A DNA stretch of 64,000 bases from Diphasiastrum complanatum (Eukaryota > Streptophyta > Lycopodiopsida > Lycopodiales > Lycopodiaceae), in contig CM055096.1 in NCBI GenBank assembly GCA_029204225.1, positions 60,430,957 to 60,494,956 of the forward strand, read 5' to 3'. Below, in pieces: positions 9,518 through 21,310 of the stretch. Under the pieces are notes generated by a model. It was not told the DNA's origin. It saw only the letters and a program-made list of their open reading frames with translations, and searched no databases. A program made the translations under genes and the position numbers. The first letter of the stretch is position 1; each line of letters begins with the position of its first letter.

Positions 9518-10722
9518 ATGGAGACAACAATAAAAGATAGAGCGTACAATCTATCTTTCATTGCCAACCCTGCAAATGGTGCGGGTTTTTTTCAAATATT
9601 GTACAAGTTGGATTGGGATGCCAAAGGCCTTGTTGTGATAGAGGAAAAGTTGCAGATGATCGCATCTTTCAGCGTGGGACCAAGTACATTTTTTTGGTAT
9701 CCTACACGATATAATTCCTAACATGCAGTATATTTTGTAAGAAGAAAGAGATTCTTAGTATCCTGGCTGGGGACAAGGCCACAAGGGACTCTCTTGGGAT
9801 GAGTAGTGACAATAAGGGCTTTCACAAGTACGTGTGCAAAAAGACATATTGGTAGCACATGACCGAACTCGCAAAGACACTAGTAGCTGAGTTGGTTGTA
9901 GGTGGAGATCAATTTCCGAACAAAGAAGTCTTTTTTTGCAGACAATGGCAATTAAATTTCCAGGGTGCCTTTGATGACCTTGTAAAGGACATGAAGAATG
10001 TCGCCTTGGCTGAAAAGCAGCTTCCACGTTTGTTGTCTGCACAGAGACTCGCTTACAGGTCATCAAAACTCCTTGGGTGTGAAATTGGTAGACGAACATT
10101 CGGTGCCTACATATGGAACCACTTTAGTGAGGATTTGACCATCACGACCTCCCATCTCATGATGAGGTATATAGCGGATGAAGACTAATATGTTACATGC
10201 TCTGTGGCCGAGCATTTCCATGCAATCTACGCTGCAGCCACTAGCGCAGGATTTCGCCTGCACATGAGCCTCACCTTAATGATTGACAAAGGATACATGA
10301 GGACTGATTGTCATGTTGAGGTAAAAAATTGCAGCTCATTACTACTTATAGCAATGCTTTGAATGCCTACTTCATTGCTTTTGCCAAAATTCATTGACAT
10401 TTTTTATGTTGCAGGTGAATCCATCGCAGATACCTCCTCACGCTTTTCACGAACAAGAAGACGTGGTTGTTGACCTCTTCATTGGGACATGCAACCTAGC
10501 ATGGGCATCCATGCAAAGCAATAGACATTGCATTTGCTTGGAAAGTGACGAGATCATGTTTACCAACTTTCTTCACGAACTAGAGCGCGAGTCAAAGGTA
10601 TTTCAAATTGCCACTTTTTGATACAACACAACACAATCCAGCATGCATAACATTTTTTTATTTGTAACTGCTTTGTTTCTTTTGAGGTTATAACTATAAT
10701 TTATATCTTTTTCTAGGAGTAG
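9518..10722 (+). pseudogene. Intron-containing DNA N4/N6-methyltransferase-like pseudogene
   Basis: Exon 9729-10320 (possibly joined upstream to 9518-9700) reads in one frame except for two stops (near 9857 and 10187). It is followed by a 94-bp intron 10321-10414 (GAG|gtaaaa...ttgcag|GTG), exon 10415-10597, a second intron ending ttctag at 10716, and a stop two codons later. The 61-codon exon contains VVVDLFIGTCNLAWASMQSN followed by RHCICLESDE. This has the shape of the S-adenosylmethionine motif of beta-class amino-methyltransferases (DLF-G-G----A----R--IG-E-DE), where the glycine-rich motif comes last. The preceding exon ends with YVTCSVAEHF...AATSAGFRLHMSLT, compatible with the helix and strand before that motif. 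No DPPY/F motif is legible. Function and origin (host gene or transposon cargo) are uncertain. Confidence 0.45.
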
Positions 10723-11738
10723 GAGAATGGACAATGACTGGACACAATTGTACCTCAAGCTTAGTTTCAACTTTTTTGCGGAGCATCTTAGGCACTACTT
10801 AGTTGGATGAGAAGGATTGAAGAAATGCCACTTTTTCTACTTCAAACTATACATTGCTTTTTTTACTTCAAATTATACATTGTTTTATGATCTTACTATT
10901 TTCCGATTAAATTTAAAACTTCAAGTTGTGGAGGCAAGTTTAAATGGTTTGACTATCTTGTGTATGGCTTAAACTGGCCTTGTAACTCCGCTACATGTCT
11001 ATACAAAGAAAATAATAATTGGGTCATGTAACCACAATGTCAAATTGCACATAAAATATACTTGGGCCATAAAATATAAGCTGGTAGTAGAGTTGTTGCA
11101 AGTCCAATAATAGATTTACAACTTGGCTATCAAGGATCTTTTTGGAATCTCAAAAATTGGAGTAGTCAATTCCTAGGAATTTTGACGAGAGTCATAATTT
11201 AGAAGAGATTTTGAATGTCAACTGAAGTAATTGGAAAAGTAGCATAGGTATTCTTTAGCAACTACTTTCTTCCATTGACATTATTCATGAATTGAAAAAG
11301 TGCCTTGACAAAGCTAAAAAAATTAAACTACCCAATAGCTCACAAAATTTAAAGAAAATTTATGACCTAAAAATCTCTTATCACAAAAACAAAACATAAA
11401 ATACCATGCTGACTACTAGTTTCTAACTATGAAGTGCTTGTTATTGAGTGTAGAAGATGAGAATTTGTTTTTATCGAGTAATAGTGAATCTACATATTAA
11501 ATAAAATGGAGTGATGAACGAAAAGTAGAAATTATCCAAAACATTTATTTGAGAATTGGCATCTGACTTTAGGTGAAGTTTTGTTCTAAAGAACTTAATT
11601 CGTTCTGCCTCAATAAGAGCTAGTCATTATGATGGGCAATGCATCCACCTATTGACCAACTTCTTTCTATGAAGAAATTCACTCTTATGATTTTTCAAAT
11701 CTTTCGACAACATGGTAAGATTGTTGATCTACAACAGC
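10723..11738. other. AT-rich intergenic DNA
   Basis: No reading frame above background and no recognised repeat or element terminus. It ends at the target duplication of the solo LTR. Confidence 0.5.
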
Positions 11739-13068
11739 TTCTATGTTGGGATTTGAAAGAGGGTGTGTGAGTGCGAGGAACGAAAATAGCTCTAAAGGAA
11801 ACGAACACGAAAAGAAGTGAACTCGAAACTGGAACAAGAAACGAACTTGAATGGAAAGTGTTCGTGCGCAGCGGAACGAGCTATCTCACTCTTCCCTAAG
11901 CATGACTATGCCTATCAGAAACAAACAGAACGTTAGTGATAGAAATCACGTTCGATTTGATTACGTAGCCAAACATAAAGCAACAAAACATCAGAAGGAA
12001 TATTTGTCGTGAACAGCTAGACAAAGTATCTGTCGCGAACAATTCGCGAAGAGCTAGACTGAGTTCGACTGATAATCAGTCTGGAATTAGTCACGAAAGG
12101 CAAGACAACAAAATATACAAGTCAATAATGCTGGTGAGCACAAGACAATAGCGGAGAAACCACGTGCTTCACAAAGCTAATCCAATCTGTAAAAGGAATA
12201 AACCTATTATTGACAATATAATGAATCGATGCACGAAAGCATCTACGTCGTCTATCTCTGATAAGCTTCTGATGTTATTATTTTCACACACACTTCATGT
12301 GGTATTGAGTACGCAAATGGTATCCAACATATATACATTATTTTATAGGTGTGCAGATGAAAAAAGTACAAAGTGGATGTGCTGTCTGTAGGAGATCGTG
12401 GGTGGCTGCTGTCGTTGTCAAATTTGTTAGCACAGTTGCATGGGATGAGCATGAGAAGGCCGCAATGTCGATGCGAGAAAACATCTACATCGTCTATCTA
12501 TGATAAGATTATGATGTTATTATTTTCACACACACTTCATGTGGTATTGAATACGCAAATGGTATCCAACATATATACATAATTTTATAGGTGTGCAGAT
12601 GAAAAAAGTACAAAGTAGATGTGCTGTCTGTAGGAGATCGTGGGTGGCTGTTGTCGTTGTCAAATCTGTTAGCACAGTTGCATGGGATGAGCGTGAGAAG
12701 GCCTCGACATCAGCCTTTGCTGAAATGATGGTTGGTGAGGATGTGAAAAATGCGACACTATGATAAACGCCTTAAGATTTGATTTACAGGGTGCTTTCGC
12801 TTTTTTGTAAGGGCACCTTCGGCATTTTGTAAGGCAGTGTCACCTGTTTCACCTGTCACAAATCACGTGTAAAAACACAGTGTCATGTTTTTCGCCTTTT
12901 TCGCCTGTGGAAATTTACTTGTATTTATGTAGACGGTCGCATTTTTTGCCTATCTTATTGTACATGTAAATATGCAGACTGTGCGACAACATGAGTAAAA
13001 ATGCAGCATGAATGGAGGCAGATTAAGATAGGATTTAGGAGAGTCGAGGAGATAAATCCAACATTCTA
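11739..13068 (-). mobile_element. Solo LTR (family of element B) with 5-bp target duplication TTCTA
   Basis: The 1,320-bp LTR (11744-13063) runs from TGTTGG to CCAACA and is bordered by TTCTA at 11739-11743 and 13064-13068, a perfect 5-bp target site duplication as made by copia integrases. It is homologous along most of its length to the LTR at 17965-18998, whose polarity is set by element B, so LTR sense is minus. An internal ~242-bp tandem duplication (12241-12482 and 12483-12705) explains most of its extra length. Short frames at 12164-12582 are not genes. A solo LTR arises by recombination between the two LTRs of a full element. Confidence 0.85.
12241..12705. repeat. ~242-bp tandem duplication inside the solo LTR
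   Basis: Both copies contain ATCTACRTCGTCTATCTMTG, TTATTATTTTCACACACACT and GGAGATCGTGGGTGGCTG. The LTR at 17965-18998 has one copy, so the duplication is specific to this LTR or its parent. Confidence 0.75.
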
Positions 13069-13102
13069 CACATCTACTTTATTTCTCTAATTCGTAATGC
13101 AA

Positions 13103-14163
13103 TGTTGGAATAAACATCACTAAGAGGTCACTGAAGAAACAAAATGTTTCTAATTACAAAGCCTTGCTAGCTTTCAGCCCTCAGCCCAACGAAGACATTT
13201 GCGAACTCGAAGATCTGGAGACATGAGGCACGAAAATTTTCGCAAACACGAAAGTCAAAGGAGACGAAGACGAACGATTCGCAAACACCAAAGTCAAAGG
13301 AGACGAAGACGAATGGTTCACGAACACGAAAGATCCACGAACGATATTCCTTTGCGATCCAGTACGAGAGAAAGGCATACGAGCAAAACGAAACCCGTTT
13401 TGCCCTCGCGCTCCAAAGAGTACCAGCTAAGATCACACAAGTATCCAGAAGTACAAAGATCTGATATGATGGCATGATGTCAGTAGATACTTCCTAGGTC
13501 GTGGCTAATTTACCACTCTTGTAACTCCCTAACTAGTTGCCTAATCACTCTAATTTTAGATTTACATAGAGCGACCATGCTGATACTTGACATATAGATC
13601 AATAAAATACACATAGTGTAATAGCAAAATAGTCTGATGCTAGTAAGCAATCAAGATGAAAAAATACAGAATACTTGTATGCCTGCGTGCGAAGACAATT
13701 CTGTCTAGGATCAGAAGATCCAATTGTCCGCTAGTAAAGCGAGACGATTACTCGTGAGAGAACCGTGTTTCTCTCACGCCAATGCATTGCGTGGATATGC
13801 ACGCAGTGCTTAAGAAATCAGAGAAAAAAAATCAATAGATGATATTGTAGCCTTCGCGCACATATCAATTTGTGTTGTGTTTGATGTCAAATGCAAATGT
13901 TTCTGTTGTTAATCGTGTGTCTAAGTTTCTTCTTGTTCATTTTGAATTCCGCACTTTGGTTGAAACTATGTTGAATGTTGTATTAATTTTATGAACGTAG
14001 ATCAGTAGTGACTGACTACACTCTAGAGGACTGTAGGAGCGATTCAGCTGGCAGTGTCTAGTGATCATATCTGAACTCCATTCGAGGCGAAGAGAGTCGT
14101 GCTTGATTCGCCTTCGCGAAAGTTTTGCGAATCCGACGAATTCATCAGTCATCATTCTCAACA
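13103..14163 (+). repeat. 5' LTR of element A
   Basis: The right end (TCTCAACA, 14163) is fixed by the primer-binding site one base further on. The left end is inferred from the first TGTTGG (13103) that would mirror CAACA; without a 3' LTR it cannot be verified. The LTR contains two ~45-bp repeats rich in CGAAGACGAA (13236-13325) and one TTCGCGAA palindrome (14113). Confidence 0.55.
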
Positions 14164-14164
14164 G

Positions 14165-14176
14165 TGGTATCATAGC
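14165..14176 (+). promoter_or_regulatory. Primer-binding site of element A (initiator Met tRNA type)
   Basis: TGGTATCATAGC differs at one position from TGGTATCAGAGC, the copia primer site complementary to the 3' end of plant initiator methionine tRNA. It lies one base after the LTR end, as usual. Confidence 0.8.
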
Positions 14177-14276
14177 CCACCCTATCATACTCTGACATAG
14201 CCGAGAAGCTATCAGATCTAGAAGGCCAAGCATTCAGACAATCAACCATCAACAAGGAAACAGACTTCAAGAAGCA

Positions 14277-14890
14277 ATGGCTTCAATCAGCAGCATGTAG
14301 AGCAAGATCTACACAATACTTGATTCTTCAGGATCTAACTTTCTAGCCTGGAAAGTTAAGACATCTTTGATATTCAAGGGTGAAGGACTATTCCCCTGGG
14401 TGGATGGCATAGAAGAAATGCCTACGACAATAGACAAGGAGCTACACAAATGGAGGAAAAAAAATGACAAGGCAGTAGCCTTGCTATCATCTTCCATCGA
14501 AGATAGTCTCAAACTTGACCTGGCTACACTCTCCAAGGCTAAGGAGATGTGGGATGCATTGCTCACCAGATTTTACATGAAATCAAGAAGTCAATTCATG
14601 ATGCTAGACGATCACCTGACGAATTTGTAGTGGGATGGAAAAGACCTCATCTCTTTCGTAAGAAAGATGAAGAATCTGTTTCTATCACTACATAACTCTG
14701 GAGCAGAGAATGTAGTGTCAGCTGAGAAGTAGCTCACGTACCTGCAGAAGAGACGAGCGTACAATAGATACTTGCTGGCTCAATTCCAAAATTGAGTGTA
14801 TCCATTGCCACAAGAAGGGTCACACAGCCATGGATTGCAGCCAGAATCCAAGGAACAAATCAGCACAGAACAGATAGGAGAACAGCAATA
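14277..14890 (+). pseudogene. gag of element A
   Basis: Starts at ATG 14277 (MASISSM) and continues with SGSNFLAWKVKTSLIFKGEG, LSKAKEMWDALLTRFY and a CX2CX4HX4C zinc knuckle (CIHCHKKGHTAMDC, 14797-14838) that in copia gag proteins binds RNA. Stops near 14298, 14628 and 14730 and a frame change before the knuckle show that it is dead. The middle of gag is shorter than usual, suggesting a deletion. Confidence 0.8.
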
Positions 14891-17800
14891 GTTTGTCCTA
14901 TGTTGAGGAGTCCGAGAGCTCAAAGATGGGTGAAGAAAGAACGAACAAAAGTTGTTCGACCACTTACATCTGTGAAGATGTGTGTGCAACATCAACGTCT
15001 GACACACATGAGGTGATCCTAGATTCAGGAGCCACCTCACACTTCGTGACATCAAGACGGATAATGTCTGATCTCAGAAGTGCAGATCCTTCAAGATGGA
15101 TCTAAACATCAAGTGAATGACATTGGTTCACTATGGCTCAACACCAATGGCAGAGACAGACGACTCGAAGACGTTATGTTCGTGCCTACTCTGCAACAAG
15201 ACTTGCTCTCTGTAGCAAGAATAGCAGATGTAGGAATGCGTGTGATGTTTTCTAACAAAGCATGCAACATGATTGACGCCAGTACTAGTACTCTCATCAC
15301 TCAAGGTAGAAGGAAAGGTAACCTATATCATCTGAAGGTACGCCTACCTGAAGATCAGGTGCATCAGACTCATGATGACTCACCAGACACTCTATGGCAC
15401 AAAAGACTCTACCACATGAACTCAATGGCACTTTACCAGACAAGTCATCATGGAGCGATAACAGGGGGCAGCAACTCGAATGCAACCAGTTTGACCACCT
15501 GTGATGCATGTTTGAAAGGCAAGATGTCGCGCACTCTATTCGTCAAAGACTCCTACAGAACGACAAAGTTTTTGGAGCTAGTGCATTCTGACATTTGTGG
15601 ACCATTCAACGTGATCTGAGTAGGAGGTTTGAGATATTATATAACCTTCACTGATGACTATAAAAATTTTGTCAGAGTGTACTTTATTCAGAATAAATCT
15701 GAAGCGCTCGATAAATTCACAAAATATGTAAATTGGGCAGAGAGATGTATAGGTAGCAAGGTGAAGCAGATCAAAATAGATCGAGGTGACGAATATATCT
15801 CGAATCGCTTCACAAACTTCTGCAATGATCATGGTATCATTCACAGAAGAACTGCAGTCTACACACACAATAGTGTTGCTGAACGAAAGAACATGACCCT
15901 AATGGAAGCAGCCAAATGCATGATGGCCTACTCAAAGGCTCCAAGGGCACTATGGGCTGAAGCAGTAGCTACAGTCGCATACATCTAGAATAGGACATGT
16001 AAGTCTGGTGTTCCTCACACGACACCACATGAGCTATGGTGGGGTAGAAAGCCCAACCTGTCTCACATCATAATCTTTGGATGTACAGCTTATGCACATA
16101 TTCTTGGTAAGCTTTGTAAGAAGCTTGACGAGAAAGTCGAGCAGGGATTTCTGGTAGGTTATGACAACAATTCGTCATACTACAGAATCTACATGCCAAA
16201 CACGAACACTGTGAAAACAGTGAGAAATGTCAGATTTGATGAGAGCAAGACAATGGCCAATGACGATCCTGTTAGCTACAAAGTTCTAGAGAGACAATAC
16301 TATGACCTACCATCAGTGACAAAGGGAGCAGCAGACGAACACGAAAACGAATATTTTCGAGTCGTCTCCCATTCGAGCGACAAAGCTGACAAAGAAAGAT
16401 TCGTGAGACAACCTGCTGCTGCAGTTCCTATAAACCAAGATGGTTTCGAACCAAGCAGAGCAGGCAAGGACAAAGGCATAGCCGTTTCAGGAGGATCTCT
16501 CAGAAGTTCGACAAGACCACGAAGAGCGCCAGCAAGATATGTGTCAGACAGCTCAGCTTCCACATCAAAAGAGCTATGCGGGTTCAATGGCGAACCACAA
16601 ACTTTTGAGGAGGCGATTGAAGGTCCAGAAAAGGACAGATGGATCCAAGCCATGAACGAAGAGATGGAGTCCATGAGGAAGAACCAGGTATGGACGTTGG
16701 AGCCATTACCACATAAGTGCAAGACTGTCAAATGCAAATGGGTCTTCAAGCTCAAATACGGACCAGATGGAAATGTGACGAAATACAAGGCAAGACTGGT
16801 AGCAAAGGGTTTCTCTCAGAGATACGGTATTGACTATTCTGAAACCTTCTCTCCTATCATCAAACATTCATCCCTACGTCTATTATTTGCATATGCAGTA
16901 GCTTATGACTTCAGGATCCACATTGTAGACAAGAAGATAGCCTTCCTGCATGGCGAATTAGATGAAGAGGTCTACATGGATCAACCCCCAGGATATTTCT
17001 CGAATTCACTTTCTGACTATGAATGCAGAATGCATAGTAGCATCTACGGTCTGGAACAATCAGCCCGACAATGGTACAAGAAGAAAGATCAAGCCTTGAA
17101 ATCATTAGGGTCTGTTGGCTGATTCCAATGTACATGTCAGAGTTACAGATGGGCAGATCATTGTTGTGGCTGTGTATGTGGACAACACTATGATACTTTG
17201 CAGAAGTGAGCAGCTAATAGCTGAAGTAAAGGCAGACATCTCAAAACATTTCGAGATAGTGGATCTGGGAGAAGCTAGGTGTTACCTAGGCTTACAAATT
17301 GAAAGGGACTATGAGGGAGGTAAGTTATACCTTCACCAGTCCAGATACACCCAGAAGATCCTAGAGGACTTTGAAATGCTGAACTGCAAAGGAGTGAACA
17401 CTCCAATGCTTGCAGGGATGGTGCTGACAAATGATGACTGTTCAAAGACTGAGGAAGAGAGAGAACAGATGCAGCTCACACCTTACAGAAAGCTGATAGG
17501 ATCACTGATGTACCTTGTAGACAACACACGTCCTGATATTGCTTATGCAGTATTCAGGATGAACCAATTCTGCACGAATCCAGGCTCGACACATTGGAAG
17601 ATTGCAAAACGAATTTTGCAATATCTTCGACTAACAAGGGAGTATGGCTTGTGTTATTGTCATGGTGCAGGTTTCAGGATACTTTCCTACAGTGATGCTA
17701 GCTGGGCATCTCTCAAGGACGACTGTAAAAGAATCTCAAGAGGATGCACCATTGCATCAGGAGCAGCAGTTCTCTGGGTCAGCAAGAAGCAGACCGTTGT

Positions 17801-17964
17801 AGCCCAGTCATCTTGCGAATTAGAGTACGTAGCAGTAGCAAAGATGGCCAACGAAATAATCTAGCTAAGGTAGTTCCTGGACGAATTGGATGAAACAAGG
17901 AACGAGCCCCTGGCCTTGCAGATGGACAACACCTCTGCAATACACTTGACGAAAGATCCTGTGT
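14891..17964 (+). pseudogene. pol of element A (protease, integrase, RT, partial RNase H)
   Basis: Domains in order: aspartic protease ILDSGATSHFV (near 15020), pre-integrase with HKRLYHMN and CDACLKGKM, integrase triad FTDDY, IDRGDEY and NSVAERKN (15650-15890), RT from KCKWVFKLKYGPDGNVTKYK (16730) through DFRIHIVDKKIAFLHGELDE (16910), and a second palm motif VYVDN (17175). RNase H starts with SYSDASW and ends abruptly at LTKDPV. The normal YVDD is changed to YVDN, which removes a catalytic aspartate. A frameshift near 15080, stops near 15618 and 15987, a frameshift near 17110 and a stop near 17863 also interrupt it. Confidence 0.88.
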
Positions 17965-18998
17965 TGTTGGAGAGAGGGGGGAGAATAAATGACGAACACG
18001 AATGAGAAACAAACTCGAACAAAAAAATTTTCGAGTGCAGCGAAATGAGTTAAACATCTCTCTCCGTAAGCATGACTACGCCTATCAGAATGAATAGAAC
18101 TTTAGTGATAGGAATCACAATCGTTCTAGATTACGCAGCCAAACATTTAATGGATGAAGCACTAGATGAATAATTTGTCGCGAATTGCAAGACAAATTAT
18201 ATGTCGCGAATGATTCGCGAAGAACTAGACTGTGCTCGACTGATAATTAGTCACGAATGATTCGCAAAAGACAAGACTAAAAGTTAATCATCTATTACCA
18301 GAAAGAACAACTAGAAAGATCAAACAAAATGAAGAACAAGCATAGCAATATCAACACAAATCGAAATGCAGAACAAAGAGTTGTGTCAGTCTAAGTATAT
18401 CATGTATACATGTTAATAATGCAGTAGAGCAAATTACAATAGCGGACGAAACCGCATGCCCTTTGAAGCTTATTTTGTCTGTAATGAGGAATGAAACCTC
18501 TTCTCTTAGTCTCTTCTTCTCTCACTATGGAATACGCAGATGGTACCCAATATATACATAATATTACAGGTGTGCATATGTGAAAGTACAGAGTGGATGT
18601 GATGTCTGTAGGAGATCGTGGGTGGCTGCAATCGTTGTCCAATCTGTTAGCGCAACTGCATGGAGTGAACGTAAAAAGGGTGCGACGTCAGTTAGTGCTG
18701 AAGTGAACATTGGTGATGATGTGAAAAGTACGTCACTCTTACGAATGGCCTTAGGATAAGATTTACAGGGTGTCTTGGCTTTTAGGGCACCTTCGGCATT
18801 CTGTAGGATATTGTCCCCTTTTCGCCTGTCACCATAACCTGTGTAAAAAACACAGTGTCGCGATTCTTTCGCCTTTTATTCGTCTGTGCAAGTTTGCATG
18901 TAAATATGCAGGCTGCATGACAACATTAGTAAATATGCAGCAAGAATGGAGGCAAATTAAAAATGGGATTTAGGAGAGTAGAAGGAGTAAATCTAACA
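17965..18998 (-). repeat. 3' LTR of element B
   Basis: On the plus strand it runs TGTTGGAGAGAG to ATCTAACA, 1,034 bp. On the minus strand it starts TGTTAGATTT directly after the polypurine tract AAGGGGGGG (19006-18999), which marks it as the 3' LTR of B. It is homologous to the solo LTR at 11744-13063 and contains the two LTR blocks described under findings. Confidence 0.85.
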
Positions 18999-19010
18999 CC
19001 CCCCCTTAAT
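18999..19010 (-). promoter_or_regulatory. Polypurine tract of element B
   Basis: The minus-strand sequence ATTAAGGGGGGG sits immediately 5' of the LTR start TGTTAG and just after the end of the RNase H frame. This is the expected position of the plus-strand primer used in reverse transcription. Confidence 0.8.
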
Positions 19011-21310
19011 CTGGATCCGTGAACGCCTTGATCTTCAAACTGAGCGATGCACAAAATTTGTTGTGTGCATTAACACTGAGTGCTTTCGTGAAAATTTCTA
19101 CAACCATGTCCTGCGTTCTACAGTACGTTAAGCTTACCTCCCTGTCGAGAACCTTGCCCCTGATGTAGTGATATCTGATCTCAATATGCTTACTCCTAGA
19201 ATGAAATCTAGGGTTGGCCGATAAGGCGATAGCACTTTGATTATCACAAAATAAAATTGTAGGGCTGTACTGATACAGATTGATGTCTGACAGCAAATTT
19301 CTCAACCATAATGCTTCCTTAATAGATTGAGAAGCAGCAATGTATTCTGCTTCAGTAGAAGAAAGTGCGATAGATAGGATTGTCGTTGAAGAAGAATGTA
19401 AATCCAGATGTGGATTTACGATTGTCTGCATCTCCTCCCTAGCTTGCGTCAGATTAGCCACTGAGATGATGAAGATTGTCGTTGTTGACATCTCCATAGC
19501 AGATGCACTGGTCCATGGTAGCTCAAATATATCTCATGACTCGAATAAGAGCCTTCCAATTGGTAATGCTAGGATTAGCCATATGTTGGCTGAGTGAGCT
19601 TACAGCAAAAGAGATATCTGGTCTTGTACAGACCATTGCGTACATGAGAGATCCAAGTAACGATCGATATGGATATTCTCTCATCTGCTCCTCTTCCTGC
19701 TTGGTCTGGGGACATTGGTCCTTTAACAAATGCAGGCCTGGGTCCATTGGTGAGTGAACCTATTTACAATTCATCAAATTGTATCTGTTAAGAACATTGT
19801 GAAGATACCTTTGTTGAGTGATGTAAATCAGTCGATTTGTTCTATCTCTGTGGATTTGAATTCCAAAACAAAAGTGAGCTTTGTCCAGGTCAGTCATGTC
19901 AAATTCTGAGAACAACATCTGTTTTGCATCCTTGACCATTTTGGTATTGTTGCTGAAGAGCAACGTATCATCAACATACAAGGTGATGATAATGAATGAT
20001 TGCTGCACTAAACTTGAATAAACGTTGCAATCAACAGTGCTTGGTTTGAATCCTTGTTCAATGAGGAATGTGTTGATCCTCTGAAACCAAGCTCTGACAG
20101 ACTGTTTCAAGCCGTACAGTGCCTTGTGGAGCTTACAGAAATGATTCTTCATGCCTTCCAAAACGTATCTTCGGGCTGGATCATGTAGATATCTTCTTGC
20201 ATGACTCTGTTCAGATAGGCTGTTTGTACATCAAGTTGATGTACTTCGAGGTCGGCAGCTGCAGCATAAGACAAGAGCATTTGGATTGACGAATGTTTGA
20301 CGACTGGACTAAAAGTCTCACTGTAGTCGACATTCGGGATCTGGGTGAATCCTCATGCTACTAGTCTAGCCTTCCTTCGATCAATTTCTCCGTTGGCATT
20401 ATATTTGATCTTAAAGATCCATTTGCAATCAATAATACTGCAGCCAATAGGAGCTTCAACTAATGACCATGTCTGATTCTTGATTAGAGAGGAATACTCT
20501 CTGTCCATGGCTTCTCTCCAGAGATCAGAGTTTGGTTGGCTGATTGTCTCTTCGACTATCATCGATTCCTACATTAAAAGATAGACAGACTCAGGAGTAT
20601 ACCTTGTGGGCTATGTGCGCACTCGGCTTGATCTTTTGGGAGGATTCAGCTGATGAACTGCTCCTGGGACTTGTAGCTGGGTAGCAGCAACATCTTCGTT
20701 TGATTCGTTGTCTCGAAGTGGGTCGACAATAGACACGGCTAAGCCAGAAGCTCGGACTGTCGTGTCAATGGCAGGAGATGTAGGTTCTTCTTGAGCAATA
20801 TCCTTGCCTTTGAGGTCGACGAATTGATCCTCGATAAAGACTGTATCTCGACTATACAAGATTTGCTGGGTATTAGGATCGTACAGCTTGTAGGTGTTAT
20901 CATAGAAAGTATATCCGATCAGGATGGTCTTGAGACCTTGGAAGTCCAATTTCTTCCTTGTGTTTTTTGGGATCTGTGCATAGGCAATGCACCCGAACAC
21001 TCTTAGGTTCTTCAAAGAAGGCTAAGAGCTTGTCCGGATGTCTTGTCTGAGAGGGCCTTGGTCAAACAACTGTTCTGGACGTAGGCTGTTGTGGAGACAA
21101 CTTCAGCCCAGAATCTCTTGGGCAACGATGCATACGATAGCATATACTTAGCAAATTCGACCAAAGTACGGTTCTTCCTCTCAGCTAAGCCATTAGACTG
21201 AGGACTGTAAGGAGTGATGAATTGTTGCTCAATGCCTTGGCTTTGACAGTACTCCTTAAACTCGACAGAGATGTATTCTCAACCATTGTCTGACCTTAGG
21301 CCTTGATTGC
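19006..21310 (-). pseudogene. pol of element B (integrase half, RT, RNase H)
   Basis: Minus-strand order: integrase LRSDNG*EYIS and NGLAERKNRTL (21290-21120), integrase C-terminal RVFGCIAYAQIP (near 20990), RT CKWIFKIKYNANGEIDRRKA (near 20400), then LDVQTAYLN and LYVDDTLLFSNN (near 19970), and RNase H IALSSTEAEYIAASQ and FHSRSKHIEIRYHYIRGK ending at 19006. The RT YVDD motif is intact. A stop inside the integrase aspartate motif, stops near 20350 and 20160, and a frame change with small deletion around 19380-19500 disable it. Confidence 0.88.

Larger units (their letters stand above)
13103..17964 (+). mobile_element. Ty1/copia element A, 3' end replaced by inserted element B
   Basis: Plus-strand copia retrotransposon with a probable 5' LTR (13103-14163), an initiator-tRNA primer site, gag and pol. 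The RNase H region breaks off at the LTKDPV motif at 17964, exactly where the LTR of element B begins. The remaining 3' end and 3' LTR are not seen in the window. Its LTR shares short motifs with that of element F, so the two may belong to related families. Confidence 0.8.
17965..21310 (-). mobile_element. Ty1/copia element B (minus), inserted in A and interrupted by C
   Basis: From right to left on the minus strand: integrase catalytic domain (cut at 21310 by the LTR of C), RT, RNase H, a purine-rich tract, and an LTR that interrupts the RNase H of A. Polarity and position show that B inserted into A and was later hit by C. The gag, protease and 5' LTR of B should lie beyond C but are not recognisable there, so they were lost or have diverged beyond recognition. 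Confidence 0.8.

Noticed and set aside
12164-12582. Short plus-strand frames of 69-75 codons
   Set aside because: They lie inside the solo LTR and mirror its internal duplication.
13236-13325. CRISPR-like direct repeats (CGAAGACGAA units)
   Set aside because: Only two imperfect units inside a retrotransposon LTR of a plant genome; no spacer structure.
17968-17982. GGAGAGAGGGGGGAG read as polypurine tract of element A with an LTR starting TGACGAAC at about 17988
   Set aside because: The equivalent purine-rich stretch is inside the solo LTR, which is bounded by its target duplication, so it belongs to the LTR end. A also stops in mid-RNase H (LTKDPV), not at a normal pol end.
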